From: a virus
Direction: 5' to 3' (one strand)
DNA length: 47,578 nucleotides
Virus record (IMG/VR): IMGVR_UViG_3300017783_000042
Coordinates: 1-47,578 of that record
The notes below the pieces were generated by a model. The model saw only the letters and a list, made by a program, of their open reading frames with translations. It did no database searches and was not told where the DNA came from. Below, one piece after another: positions 23,104 through 30,978 of this stretch. Both the position numbers and the translations under genes were made by a program. Numbering within the stretch: the first letter of the stretch is position 1; each line of letters starts with the position of its first letter.

Positions 23104-23646
23104 ATGAAAAATTTTATTATCTTTTTGATCTTTTTCCTTTGTTTGCAAGACCTGCAGGCTCAGAAGGAAGTAAATTTCTACCGTAATTACGATGAATTTC
23201 CACATTTATCTGAAGGAAAGAGCTATAGAATGACTTCTAAGGCTGCTACGCTGTCCGTAACTGAATTTTATAGTACAAATCAACTAAATGTACAGAATTT
23301 CATTTCTGGTTCGTTAGGAGTCAGCTATGGACCTAATAGCAAAACCTTTTCAGATTCAACAACTTTAAGATCTTCTGAATATGTAAGATTGAATTTTGAA
23401 ATAGGTAAAAAAGTAATAGGAAAAAAGAATAAATGGCTAGAAATATCTTATTTATTCAAAGCTGGGGTTTACAGTGATATTGGAGATCATAATCCATTGA
23501 AAGAACCTTTCCAATTTAGAATTATTCCATCATTTGATTTTACTGCTTTTAATCACATTTTTATTCAAGGAAGTTTCTACAAAAATCTTATTCCAGTTAG
23601 ACCGACTGGAATTGATTTTAGAATTGGTTTGAAATATACTTTGTAG
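23104..23646 (+). CDS. Exported outer-membrane-type beta-barrel protein
   Basis: 180 aa. The N-terminus MKNFIIFLIFFLCLQDLQAQ is a Sec signal peptide with an A-Q cleavage site, as in Bacteroidota exported proteins. The mature part alternates polar and hydrophobic residues, with strands such as WLEISYLFKAGVYSDI and FRIGLKYTL at the very C-terminus, typical of a small outer-membrane barrel. It is therefore expected in the host envelope, not the virion. Possible jobs: blocking superinfection by masking the receptor, or helping lysis. It follows the GC-rich island and element copy B. Not assigned to a named family. Confidence 0.6.
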   Translation: MKNFIIFLIFFLCLQDLQAQKEVNFYRNYDEFPHLSEGKSYRMTSKAATLSVTEFYSTNQLNVQNFISGSLGVSYGPNSKTFSDSTTLRSSEYVRLNFEIGKKVIGKKNKWLEISYLFKAGVYSDIGDHNPLKEPFQFRIIPSFDFTAFNHIFIQGSFYKNLIPVRPTGIDFRIGLKYTL

Positions 23647-23660
23647 AATGATAACAGGGA

Positions 23661-23688
23661 TTAAAATTAGTTGTATATTTATTCAATT
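23661..23688 (+). promoter_or_regulatory. Promoter of the NUMOD4-like/GIY-YIG pair
   Basis: TATATTTA (23674-23681), preceded by AAAATTAGTTG, resembles P4 (AAAAGTTGTATCTTTAT). The ATG at 23689 is 7 nt further on, so the message is probably leaderless. The element shows that a start at 23671 would be inside the promoter. Confidence 0.45.
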
Positions 23689-23874
23689 ATGATTGATATT
23701 CCAAAATTCCCTAATTATGCGATGGGCAAGTCTGGCAAGGTTTACCGTAAAAATGGATTTTCAGAAGTACAGAGAATCAGAAGACCTGAAGGATTTATAG
23801 TTACTTTGACTTATAAAGGAAAAACAAAAGATTTTCTTATTAGTGATTTAAAAAAATTATTGTATGGCACGTAG
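23689..23874 (+). CDS. NUMOD4-like small protein
   Basis: 61 aa: IPKFPNYAMGKSGKVYRKNG ... TLTYKGKTKDFLISDL. The W/I-P-x-F-x-x-Y-x-(V/M)-S/G-x-x-G-x-V pattern is the NUMOD4 motif that normally precedes an HNH homing nuclease. No HNH follows here; instead the next gene, overlapping by 11 nt, encodes a GIY-YIG protein. This may be a separate DNA-binding partner or a remnant. Start chosen at ATG 23689, because the in-frame TTG at 23671 overlaps the promoter. Confidence 0.6.
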   Translation: MIDIPKFPNYAMGKSGKVYRKNGFSEVQRIRRPEGFIVTLTYKGKTKDFLISDLKKLLYGT

Positions 23875-24736
23875 AAAATGGAGTAAGGAACTTTTACAGA
23901 TTGAAGCTTTGAAATTCTCGAGTAGAGGTGACTTTAGGAAAGGTTCCCCTAATGCATATTCAATAGCACAAAAAAAAGGGATCTTAAATCAGCTGTGCTC
24001 TCACATGAAAAATAAATTAACTTACTGGACTAAGGAGCTTTTACAAGCTGAAGCTTTAAAATACTCGAGTAGAAATGATTTTTATAAAGGTTCTCTTAGT
24101 GCTTATATTGCTTCATCTAGAAGGAACCTTCTAGATGAAATTTGCAAACACATGAAAAATAAATTAACTTACTGGACGACTGAGATGCTCATTGATGAAG
24201 CAAATAAATATTCTAGTAGGAGTGAATTTCAAAAAGGTTCACCATCGGCCTATAATATAGCATGGGGGAGAGGAATCCTACAGGAAATTTCTTCTCATAT
24301 GGCCCTTAAACATAAATCTTGGACAATTGAAATGCTTATTGATGAATCCCTAAAATATTCTAGTAGAAGTGACTTTAAGGAAGGAAGTTCCTCAGCTTAC
24401 GCTATAGCATGTGGGAGGGGGATTCTAGAACAAGTGTCTTCTCACATGGAAAAGAACGTAGGAAATAGATTTTTTCGATGGGTTTATAAGTCAATTGACT
24501 ATACATCGAAAACTATTTATATTGGTTTAACTTATGATTTAAAAATGAGGTTAGAAACCCACATAAAGCAATCTAGGGAGCTTCTAGCACTTCATATTCA
24601 GGAATTCGGTTTAATACCTGTTACAGATCAAGTAATTCCAGCTCAAGAAGCTGCAAATTTAGAGAGAAAATTAATTAAATTATATCGATCTAAAGGGTGG
24701 AACGTTTTGAACAAATCAAACGGAGGGGAGCTTTAA
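23864..24736 (+). CDS. GIY-YIG endonuclease with four tandem 49-aa modules
   Basis: 290 aa. Four tandem modules of exactly 49 residues (W6-M48, W55-M97, W104-M146, W153-M195) share W-(S/T)-x-E-x-L ... YSSR-x-(D/E)-F-x-K/E-G-S-x-x-AY ... L-x-x-(I/V)-x-S-H-M, and probably each contact DNA. The C-terminal part is a GIY-YIG nuclease: WVYK (206-209), IYIG (218-221), R229, H233 and a Glu in NLERKLIKLY. The layout is that of a homing-type or mobile endonuclease with a repeat-built recognition domain. Adjacent modules 1-2 and 2-3 are nearly identical in part (29 identical bases at 24002 and 24149). Confidence 0.75.
   Translation: MARRKWSKELLQIEALKFSSRGDFRKGSPNAYSIAQKKGILNQLCSHMKNKLTYWTKELLQAEALKYSSRNDFYKGSLSAYIASSRRNLLDEICKHMKNKLTYWTTEMLIDEANKYSSRSEFQKGSPSAYNIAWGRGILQEISSHMALKHKSWTIEMLIDESLKYSSRSDFKEGSSSAYAIACGRGILEQVSSHMEKNVGNRFFRWVYKSIDYTSKTIYIGLTYDLKMRLETHIKQSRELLALHIQEFGLIPVTDQVIPAQEAANLERKLIKLYRSKGWNVLNKSNGGEL
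24002..24177. repeat. Exact 29-bp direct repeat, 147 nt apart
   Basis: Bases 24002-24030 and 24149-24177 are identical, spaced by the 147-nt module unit (49 codons). This shows recent module duplication inside the GIY-YIG gene. Confidence 0.8.
24112..24139. repeat. 28-bp near-perfect palindrome inside the GIY-YIG gene
   Basis: TTCATCTAGAAGG (24112-24124) and CCTTCTAGATGAA (24127-24139) are perfect inverted arms around AA. They fall in module 2 (residues about 84-92); modules 1, 3 and 4 have no counterpart. Confidence 0.75.
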
Positions 24737-24749
24737 AAAATAAAAGAAA

Positions 24750-27700
24750 ATGGCAAAGAAATTAAGTTTTTCTATTCAACTTGAAAATTCGGGCAAGCTA
24801 GCAAAAGAGCTCGCTAATGTAGAACTCGGGCTTGTTGATATTGGCAAGGTCCTAAAGCAGGCCAAAAAAGATATTGATGTATTTAATAACGGTACTAAGG
24901 AACAGAGGGAAGAATTAGCTAAGCAAGGGAAAACGGTTGAAAGTGTAACTAAAACCTATTCTACATATCGGGCTGAACAAATTTCATTACAGACTGAGGC
25001 TAAAAGGTTAAGATTAGATCTTAGGCAGCAAGCTCAAGATTTTGATTTGCTTAAAAGGAATGTTCCAACTGATTCTTTATTAGCTTTAAGGAGACGTTAT
25101 ACTCAATTGACAAAAGAAATTGCTGGATTAAGTGAAGAAGCCCGAGAGCTCCCAAAAAATCTAAACAAAATAGATGAAGCTGCTCAAGTGAAGAAACGAA
25201 TAGATGAGATGGGGGAATCTGTAGGAGATTTCAGAAGTCAGGTTGGTTCATATCGAAAAGCAATTGAGGACATGTTGGGAGGTGGTGTAGAGGGGATTTT
25301 TTCTAGTTTCATAGATCTCATTGGAGGAGGAGGTGGAGGAATAAATCCATGGTTATTAGGATTGACTGCAATAGGGGGAACTCTTGTAGCAATTGGAGGA
25401 TATGTAAACCAGGTTACTTTAGAATTTGCTAAGTTAAATGATGAGGTTTTCAGACTAACTGGAGAGACCGGAGAAAGCCTAGCAGAAATCACTACAAGAG
25501 TTCAAGGAATTTCACAGACATTCGGTAAAGATTTCACTGAGGTTTTAGTTTCTGTGAATGCTTTAACAAAGAACGTAACAGGAGATTTTTCAAAGTCCTT
25601 AGATTTAGTGACTGATGGTTTTATTTTAGGGGCTGATGCTACACAGCAATATCTTGATAACTTAGAAGAATATTCTACCCAGGCAGAAGCTGCGGGATTA
25701 TCTGGTGAGCAATTAAATGCTATCTTAATCAAATCAGCTCAAGAAGGAATTTATAGTGATAAAGGGATTGATACAGTTAAGGAATTTGGATTAAGAATTC
25801 GAGAGCAAACTAACACAACTAAAATAGCTTTAGAACAAGCATTTGGTAAGAAATTCACTAAGGAATTATTCGACAATATTAATGATGGCTCAGAAGATAC
25901 GGTAGGAGCTTTAGCTAAGGTTGCTGGAAAGCTTAGAGATACTGCTTTAACAGCAAAACAAGAGGGACAAGTTCTTGCAGATGTATTTGCTGGACCTGGT
26001 GAAGATGCTGGTTTGAGATTCATTAAAACTCTAGCAGATATTGAGGAAGGATATGAGAACATAGCAATTGCTTCGACAGCTTACCAAAGACTTCAAGAAG
26101 AAACTCTACGAGTAAACACCGAATTAGCAGTTGAACAACAGAAATTATCAGCTACTTTAGCTGGAACTGGAATCTCATTTGAAAACTTAAAAACTCAAGG
26201 AAAATCATTAGGAACATCATTAATAAATGACGTAGCTTCTTCATTTCAGGTGATCAATGATATTTATAATGAAAAGGGATTTTTTGCTGCTCTAACAACT
26301 TCAGGAGGTTCAGATGAATTTACTAAGAGATTAGAAGAGAATGCTAAGAAAAATCTTGAGGCTTTAGTAGAAGTCCAGGAAGGAGAGAAAGAAGCTGCAG
26401 AAGAGAGAGAACAGAACGCAATAAAAGGAAAATTAGGCCTACAAGATTTATCAGCTGAACAAGCCAGATTAAAGAATGAGGTTGACCTGGCAAGAGCAAG
26501 TGGGAAAGATTATACAGTAGTTCTGGAAAAATATAATGAAGTTACCAAACAAGTTTCTTTAGCAACAGGGATTTTCAATAAAAATGTAAGCTCTACTAAA
26601 AGTAACTTCCAAGCTTTAGCGGCTGATGGGTCAATTAAGCAACTGCAAAAAGAAGTATCAGATCTTCAAAAATCAATCAATTCAGCATCTCCAGAAGAAG
26701 CATTAAAATTGATTGAAAAATTAAATTCTGCTGAGTTGGATTTATCTAAAGCAAAAAAGGAATTAGACGACTTTAAAAAAGAGGTAAGAGAAGCTAACAT
26801 AGAAGCCTTACCAATTGAAGATCAAGTGAAGATTTTGGCAGAAGGAATTGAGAAAGAAAAACAACTGAGAATAGCTTCAGCCAATGCTAGAATTCTTGAT
26901 GAGGAAGATCTAGCAAATAGGATAAAAGAAATTAATATTCAAACAGATATTGAGATCCTAAATAATTCATTAAAATCATATGAGAAAGGAGAAGCTGACT
27001 ATTTAAAAACTATCAATAAAATCTCAGCTAAGAAAGCTGAATTAGACCAATTTTCATTAGAAGTTGATTTAAAGAAATCTGAGACTAATATTAATGAATT
27101 AGTGCTATTAACTGAGAATTATCTGAATAATACAGTAGAGGACCAGGGAGAGCTTAATACACGAATTAATGCAACAAGACTTTCTGGAGAAATTGCTTTT
27201 ATAAATGAGCAACTAAAACTTGCAAAATTATCAGGTGAAGAAAGGTTGAAATTAGAAGCTCAATTAATTCAATCAGAGCAAGCCCTAAAAATTGAACAGG
27301 CTAAGCTAACTGTCGGATTCGATACAACAAACACCGATATAGATAACCAACAACTAGTAGCCCCAGAATTTAACCCAGAAAACATAGAAGCCTCTCTAGA
27401 AGCCATTAGAAGTTTTGAAGAACAAAGAGCTCAATTAGAAGCCGAAAAAGCCTTGGCTAGATTAGAGAATGAAAAAGCTCTTCTTATCGAATTAGGTGAA
27501 AGTACTCTAGAGATAGAAGCCCAGATATCTGAAGCCCAATTATCAGCAGATGAATTGAAAAACGCTGAGTTAATCAAGAACCATAAAGACCGTCTGAAAC
27601 AACAAGAAATTGCTCAAAGAGAATCAGACAAAATAATGATTGATTTAATAGGAGGGACAGCAGACTTAATAGGAGGTTTATTTGATGGAACCATTGAATC

Positions 27701-28424
27701 TGGAGAAGATGCAGCCCAGGCAATTGTAGGATTAATGTTAGAAACTTTAGAAGCAATCGTCTTGGCCCAGGTAGCTGCAGCAACTGCTCAATCTCTAGCT
27801 CAACCAGATTCAGTTGCTACTTTCGGAGCTACAGGTATTGCCAGAGCAGCAATCTTGACTGCTTTAATAAAAGCCGGTTTCTCTGTAGCTAAATCAGCCA
27901 TAGGGTCAATAATTGCTGAAGATGGAGCTTATTTAAACGATGGAGGATATATGAGAGGGCCCAGTCATGCCAACGGCGGCATAGGTTTCAGGATAGCAGG
28001 GTCCCCGGTGCGTCACGAAATGCAAGGAGGAGAATCGGTTATAAAACGTGAAGCAACAAGCAAATGGTTAGGACTGTTGTCTGCAATCAATGAAGATGGA
28101 GGTGGAAAGTCGTTTTCTAGTGATTCTGGAAAATGGAAATCAGTTCTACAAGGTATGCAGGGCATGAGTTTCGCAGATGGAGGGCTCATTGGCTCAGGCA
28201 GTCAGGCCAACTTCCCAAATATCGCTCAACCCACATTAATTGTTACAGAGACTAGAATAAATCCGAAAGATTTTGAGGGGATTATAGAAGAAGTGGTAGC
28301 AGCCCAGACAGCTAATTTGGTGCCAGTGATTGAACAAATATCTGGAAATGTTATTATTGGTCTTCAGCAGAAAGAAAGGTTGTCAGAACGGACTAGATCA
28401 GCTGAGGATGGAAATACTGTTTAA
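24750..28424 (+). CDS. Tail tape measure protein
   Basis: 1224 aa, the longest complete gene in the window. Long coiled-coil regions rich in Glu/Lys/Leu occupy about 20-170 and 440-980. A Gly-rich stretch and hydrophobic helix (WLLGLTAIGGTLVAIGGYV) lie near 200-225, and a second hydrophobic Ala-rich part (about 975-1060) is followed by DGAYLNDGGYMRGPSHANGG, a motif common in the C-terminus of phage tape measures. It sets tail length and is threaded into the tube. The tail chaperone gene lies upstream, although separated by several genes rather than adjacent. Its size predicts a long flexible tail (about 180 nm at 1.5 angstrom per residue). Confidence 0.85.
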   Translation: MAKKLSFSIQLENSGKLAKELANVELGLVDIGKVLKQAKKDIDVFNNGTKEQREELAKQGKTVESVTKTYSTYRAEQISLQTEAKRLRLDLRQQAQDFDLLKRNVPTDSLLALRRRYTQLTKEIAGLSEEARELPKNLNKIDEAAQVKKRIDEMGESVGDFRSQVGSYRKAIEDMLGGGVEGIFSSFIDLIGGGGGGINPWLLGLTAIGGTLVAIGGYVNQVTLEFAKLNDEVFRLTGETGESLAEITTRVQGISQTFGKDFTEVLVSVNALTKNVTGDFSKSLDLVTDGFILGADATQQYLDNLEEYSTQAEAAGLSGEQLNAILIKSAQEGIYSDKGIDTVKEFGLRIREQTNTTKIALEQAFGKKFTKELFDNINDGSEDTVGALAKVAGKLRDTALTAKQEGQVLADVFAGPGEDAGLRFIKTLADIEEGYENIAIASTAYQRLQEETLRVNTELAVEQQKLSATLAGTGISFENLKTQGKSLGTSLINDVASSFQVINDIYNEKGFFAALTTSGGSDEFTKRLEENAKKNLEALVEVQEGEKEAAEEREQNAIKGKLGLQDLSAEQARLKNEVDLARASGKDYTVVLEKYNEVTKQVSLATGIFNKNVSSTKSNFQALAADGSIKQLQKEVSDLQKSINSASPEEALKLIEKLNSAELDLSKAKKELDDFKKEVREANIEALPIEDQVKILAEGIEKEKQLRIASANARILDEEDLANRIKEINIQTDIEILNNSLKSYEKGEADYLKTINKISAKKAELDQFSLEVDLKKSETNINELVLLTENYLNNTVEDQGELNTRINATRLSGEIAFINEQLKLAKLSGEERLKLEAQLIQSEQALKIEQAKLTVGFDTTNTDIDNQQLVAPEFNPENIEASLEAIRSFEEQRAQLEAEKALARLENEKALLIELGESTLEIEAQISEAQLSADELKNAELIKNHKDRLKQQEIAQRESDKIMIDLIGGTADLIGGLFDGTIESGEDAAQAIVGLMLETLEAIVLAQVAAATAQSLAQPDSVATFGATGIARAAILTALIKAGFSVAKSAIGSIIAEDGAYLNDGGYMRGPSHANGGIGFRIAGSPVRHEMQGGESVIKREATSKWLGLLSAINEDGGGKSFSSDSGKWKSVLQGMQGMSFADGGLIGSGSQANFPNIAQPTLIVTETRINPKDFEGIIEEVVAAQTANLVPVIEQISGNVIIGLQQKERLSERTRSAEDGNTV

Positions 28425-28426
28425 TT

Positions 28427-28558
28427 ATGTCTTTACATAAGAAAATGACTAAAATCAGATTATTCCTATATGGGTTATATCTTGCTTTCTTAGCACTAAT
28501 GATATTGCATATGGGAATGAATATTATTTTAACCCTTAAAAGATTTTTTTATGATTGA
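28427..28558 (+). CDS. Tiny membrane protein, 43 aa
   Basis: Starts 2 nt after the tape measure stop: MSLHKKMTKIR, then a hydrophobic helix (LFLYGLYLAFLALMILHMGM) and basic C-terminus. A single transmembrane segment with positive flanks is likely. First of seven consecutive tiny overlapping genes. It could be holin-like. Confidence 0.5.
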   Translation: MSLHKKMTKIRLFLYGLYLAFLALMILHMGMNIILTLKRFFYD

Positions 28559-28616
28559 TTTTAACCGTATATTAGAGCATATTATCAGAGAGAATTATTT
28601 AACAAAGAAGATTTGA
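28551..28616 (+). CDS. Tiny ORF, 21 aa
   Basis: ATG 28551 overlaps the previous stop by 8 nt and TGA is at 28614-28616. Encodes MIDFNRILEHIIRENYLTKKI. It is kept because it fits the gapless chain, but it is very short. Confidence 0.3.
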   Translation: MIDFNRILEHIIRENYLTKKI

Positions 28617-28617
28617 T

Positions 28618-28710
28618 ATGATTATTTTAGCAATATGGTATTGTATTTTATGTAGTTGGGGACATACCAAAGGTCAGATCAAATGTGATAATTGTGGTAA
28701 ACATCAATGA
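28618..28710 (+). CDS. Mini zinc-ribbon, 30 aa
   Basis: MIILAIWYCILCSWGHTKGQ followed by IKCDNCGKHQ: two C-x2-C pairs (CILC and CDNC) separated by 10 residues, a minimal zinc-ribbon, after a short hydrophobic N-terminus. It starts 1 nt after the preceding ORF. Confidence 0.45.
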   Translation: MIILAIWYCILCSWGHTKGQIKCDNCGKHQ

Positions 28711-28711
28711 T

Positions 28712-28825
28712 ATGCAATTGAAATTAGAATTCACTAAAGAAGATAAGGAATGGAATCAATTATGGATTGATAGAAATTCTATGAAATTAGACCAATTAGC
28801 GAAGCATTTAAAAACAAAGAAATGA
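28712..28825 (+). CDS. Tiny helical protein, 37 aa
   Basis: MQLKLEFTKEDKEWNQLWID..., a charged helix with a basic C-terminus. The next start codon overlaps its stop (ATGA at 28822). Confidence 0.45.
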   Translation: MQLKLEFTKEDKEWNQLWIDRNSMKLDQLAKHLKTKK

Positions 28826-29010
28826 TACATTTAACCGATGATGAATTAGATGCAATGGCAATAAAGATGGCCAGCAAAATCCCAGAGCTTTATTGTGATG
28901 GATTTCATCAAGAAAACAACTTAACAGATGAAGAAATTAAGCAAGGTCCAGCTGAGACTTCCATTGACGAAATTAGACGAGATTCACAACCTAATGATAA
29001 TAGCAAATGA
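28822..29010 (+). CDS. Hypothetical acidic protein, 62 aa
   Basis: An acidic protein (LTDDELDAMAIKMASKIPEL ...) that begins with a helix and ends in a disordered polar tail. ATGA overlaps at both ends. No family recognised. Confidence 0.55.
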   Translation: MIHLTDDELDAMAIKMASKIPELYCDGFHQENNLTDEEIKQGPAETSIDEIRRDSQPNDNSK

Positions 29011-29114
29011 ATCAATACGACAAACACGCAAAAGTAGAAATGAATAAAGGGTGCTTAATCATCACCTTTGTTTCTGTTTTTATTTTAGGGGTTCTAATGT
29101 TTTCCTCATGTTAA
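29007..29114 (+). CDS. Tiny membrane protein, 35 aa
   Basis: A polar N-terminus (MNQYDKHAKVEMNKG), then one hydrophobic helix (CLIITFVSVFILGVLMF) and a C-terminal SSC. The predicted topology is one transmembrane helix at the C-terminus. It overlaps both neighbours. Confidence 0.5.
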   Translation: MNQYDKHAKVEMNKGCLIITFVSVFILGVLMFSSC

Positions 29115-29197
29115 GGAAATATATTATTCGGAAATATAAAAAATTAAAGACTCAGTATAAAAGGAACTGGTCACATATCAAAAGATTTAAAAGATGA
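29108..29197 (+). CDS. Tiny highly basic protein, 29 aa
   Basis: MLRKYIIRKYKKLKTQYKRN...: more than a third Lys/Arg. ATG overlaps the preceding stop, and the next gene's ATGA overlaps its stop. It could bind nucleic acid or membrane. Confidence 0.4.
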   Translation: MLRKYIIRKYKKLKTQYKRNWSHIKRFKR

Positions 29198-29628
29198 GAG
29201 AAATTATTGAAATAGCTTTAGGAGAATTCGGAACTAGGGAAATAGTAGGGAAGAAAAATAATCCTGAAGTTCTAAAATATTTTAAAGAGATAGGACATTC
29301 ATGGGTGAAAGATGATCAAGTTGCCTGGTGTTCTGCTTTTGCTAATTGGGTAATTCAAACGACTAATAAAGAATTTAATTTTAGTCTTGAAATGAGTGGA
29401 AAATTGAATGCTAGAAGTTGGTTAGAAGTAGGAAGAAAGGTAGAGAATCCAAAGCAGGGAGATGTGGTTGTTCTTTGGAGAGAATCAAAGAAATCTTGGA
29501 AAGGTCATGTAGGATTTTTTATTCGACAAACCAAACATCATATTTATGTTTTAGGAGGTAACCAGGGAAACAAAGTTTCTATTCAGGCTTACCGAAAAAA
29601 TCGTTTATTAGAATACAGAGAACTATGA
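29194..29628 (+). CDS. Peptidoglycan peptidase/amidase, NlpC/P60-CHAP-like (TIGR02594 type)
   Basis: 144 aa. The cysteine-protease fold is read from AWCSAFANWVI (catalytic Cys about 46), NARSWLEVG, a GDVVVLW strand, and GHVGFFI (catalytic His about 106), ending with VLGGNQGNKVSI. This is the TIGR02594/NlpC-P60-like pattern of small phage endolysins and tail-associated lysins. It probably cuts peptide stems. It is the second hydrolase in the genome after the glucosaminidase. Its position behind the tape measure leaves open whether it is a virion entry enzyme or an endolysin. Confidence 0.8.
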   Translation: MREIIEIALGEFGTREIVGKKNNPEVLKYFKEIGHSWVKDDQVAWCSAFANWVIQTTNKEFNFSLEMSGKLNARSWLEVGRKVENPKQGDVVVLWRESKKSWKGHVGFFIRQTKHHIYVLGGNQGNKVSIQAYRKNRLLEYREL

Positions 29629-29840
29629 AAAAGAAACTAAGGAAAAATATCGCATCATATCTAAATATGGATAAAAATTGTAAGGCCGTTCTAAAGACGG
29701 CTTTTGCTACTTTACCAGATAATCCTCCAACTAATTTAGTGGTGGAAATTATTAATGAATATTTCTTAAATGTGAAGGGATTTATCTCTCACGATTATGT
29801 AAGGAATTGGAAAATATCGCACCATGCCAATAACTCTTAA
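29625..29840 (+). CDS. Hypothetical protein, 71 aa
   Basis: A basic N-terminus (MKKKLRKNIASYL) and a HTH-like DNA/RNA-binding flavour in the second half; 4-nt and 17-nt overlaps with neighbours. A short hairpin-T element lies inside it (29685-29705). No family recognised. Confidence 0.55.
   Translation: MKKKLRKNIASYLNMDKNCKAVLKTAFATLPDNPPTNLVVEIINEYFLNVKGFISHDYVRNWKISHHANNS
29685..29705 (+). terminator. Weak terminator-like hairpin inside the 71-aa gene
   Basis: GCCGT (29685-29689) and ACGGC (29697-29701), extended by AA/G with TTT, followed by TTTT. It is less convincing than the 22576 element, but has the same arrangement early in a gene. Confidence 0.3.
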
Positions 29841-30978
29841 CACAACCCCTTCAGGGACTATTAATTATATAGGAAACCCAGCGATATTTAATTTCACAAT
29901 GACTGGAATTGATTCACCAACTGAACTGAGAAGATTTGGATATCAGCTATTAGATGGGACAGGCACCGCAATAGGACCTGTAGAAACTTATTTACCTCAA
30001 GAAGGAGTCGCATTTTCTTTCAATTTTCAAGAAGATTTATATCCATTTGTTAAAACTGCATATCCTCAAAATTGTGGAGCTGATCGAGCTGAACCGGAAA
30101 TGGAATATGACTTCAAATTAAGATACTGGGAATTAGTATTCGATAAAGATACATGTGAAACAACGATTGAAAATTCGGTAGATTCTGCAACCTATACTAT
30201 GCTAAACACAGCTGAGCAATATTGGGGATATGTGAATACTGGAGGAGATGGTTTTTCTTTGCTTACTCTTTATCCAAGAGCTTACGAATTATGTAGAAAT
30301 TCATGTCTTTCAGTTTATGTGACAGGAGGAGCTACTATGACTCTAGATGTAGTTACGAAAGCAGCTCCTTCCACAGAAATAGATACTGTTTTTTCTGGAC
30401 CTAATTCAATGGTGATTTCACCTTCAGAAATAGCTACAGATTTAGCCATAGATGTATCTACCATAACCGCTGTCAAACTTTTATTTGATGATAACCTTTA
30501 TACTACATTTTTAATGACAGACTGCTGTGGGGCTAAAATAGTTTATCAGACAGCTGGAGGAGGCTATGCTACAATGTTTATGGATGAGGAAGATTCTTTG
30601 TCAATTAAGACTTCACATGTAGAAGTTTATTCATACCAACCAAGGACTACGAATGAAGCTCCATATGCTGAATCAATTAGAATGGCAGGGGGTCAAAGAA
30701 TTTATAATAAATCAGGCTCAAAGCAGATCACATATACTAAAATTATTAAGAGAGATGAGCTCAGGGATTTAAGATTTTATGAAGATTTCTTAAATTCTGG
30801 AAATTTCTATAGAGAGATTAATGCGGTCCAGGGAATTCTCTTACCTACTGTAAAACAATTAGTCAGATTTCTACCGAATTCTGGAGCTATAAAATATTAT
30901 AAAGAAGGAGATTATTTTAGACTTTCTATTACAGGAAAAATTAACCAGGAGCATGCTCTACCAAATTATGCAATATAA
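29824..30978 (+). CDS. Tail protein, distal-tail-like, 384 aa
   Basis: A beta-rich protein with Cys pairs (DCCGAK, ELCRNSC) and a C-terminal YYKEGDYFRLSITGKI segment. Following the tape measure and lysin genes and preceding a very large tail protein, it matches the place of a distal tail (Dit) or baseplate component. The next gene begins inside its TAA stop. Domain identity is by order and beta-rich character, not by motif. Confidence 0.55.
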   Translation: MPITLNTTPSGTINYIGNPAIFNFTMTGIDSPTELRRFGYQLLDGTGTAIGPVETYLPQEGVAFSFNFQEDLYPFVKTAYPQNCGADRAEPEMEYDFKLRYWELVFDKDTCETTIENSVDSATYTMLNTAEQYWGYVNTGGDGFSLLTLYPRAYELCRNSCLSVYVTGGATMTLDVVTKAAPSTEIDTVFSGPNSMVISPSEIATDLAIDVSTITAVKLLFDDNLYTTFLMTDCCGAKIVYQTAGGGYATMFMDEEDSLSIKTSHVEVYSYQPRTTNEAPYAESIRMAGGQRIYNKSGSKQITYTKIIKRDELRDLRFYEDFLNSGNFYREINAVQGILLPTVKQLVRFLPNSGAIKYYKEGDYFRLSITGKINQEHALPNYAI

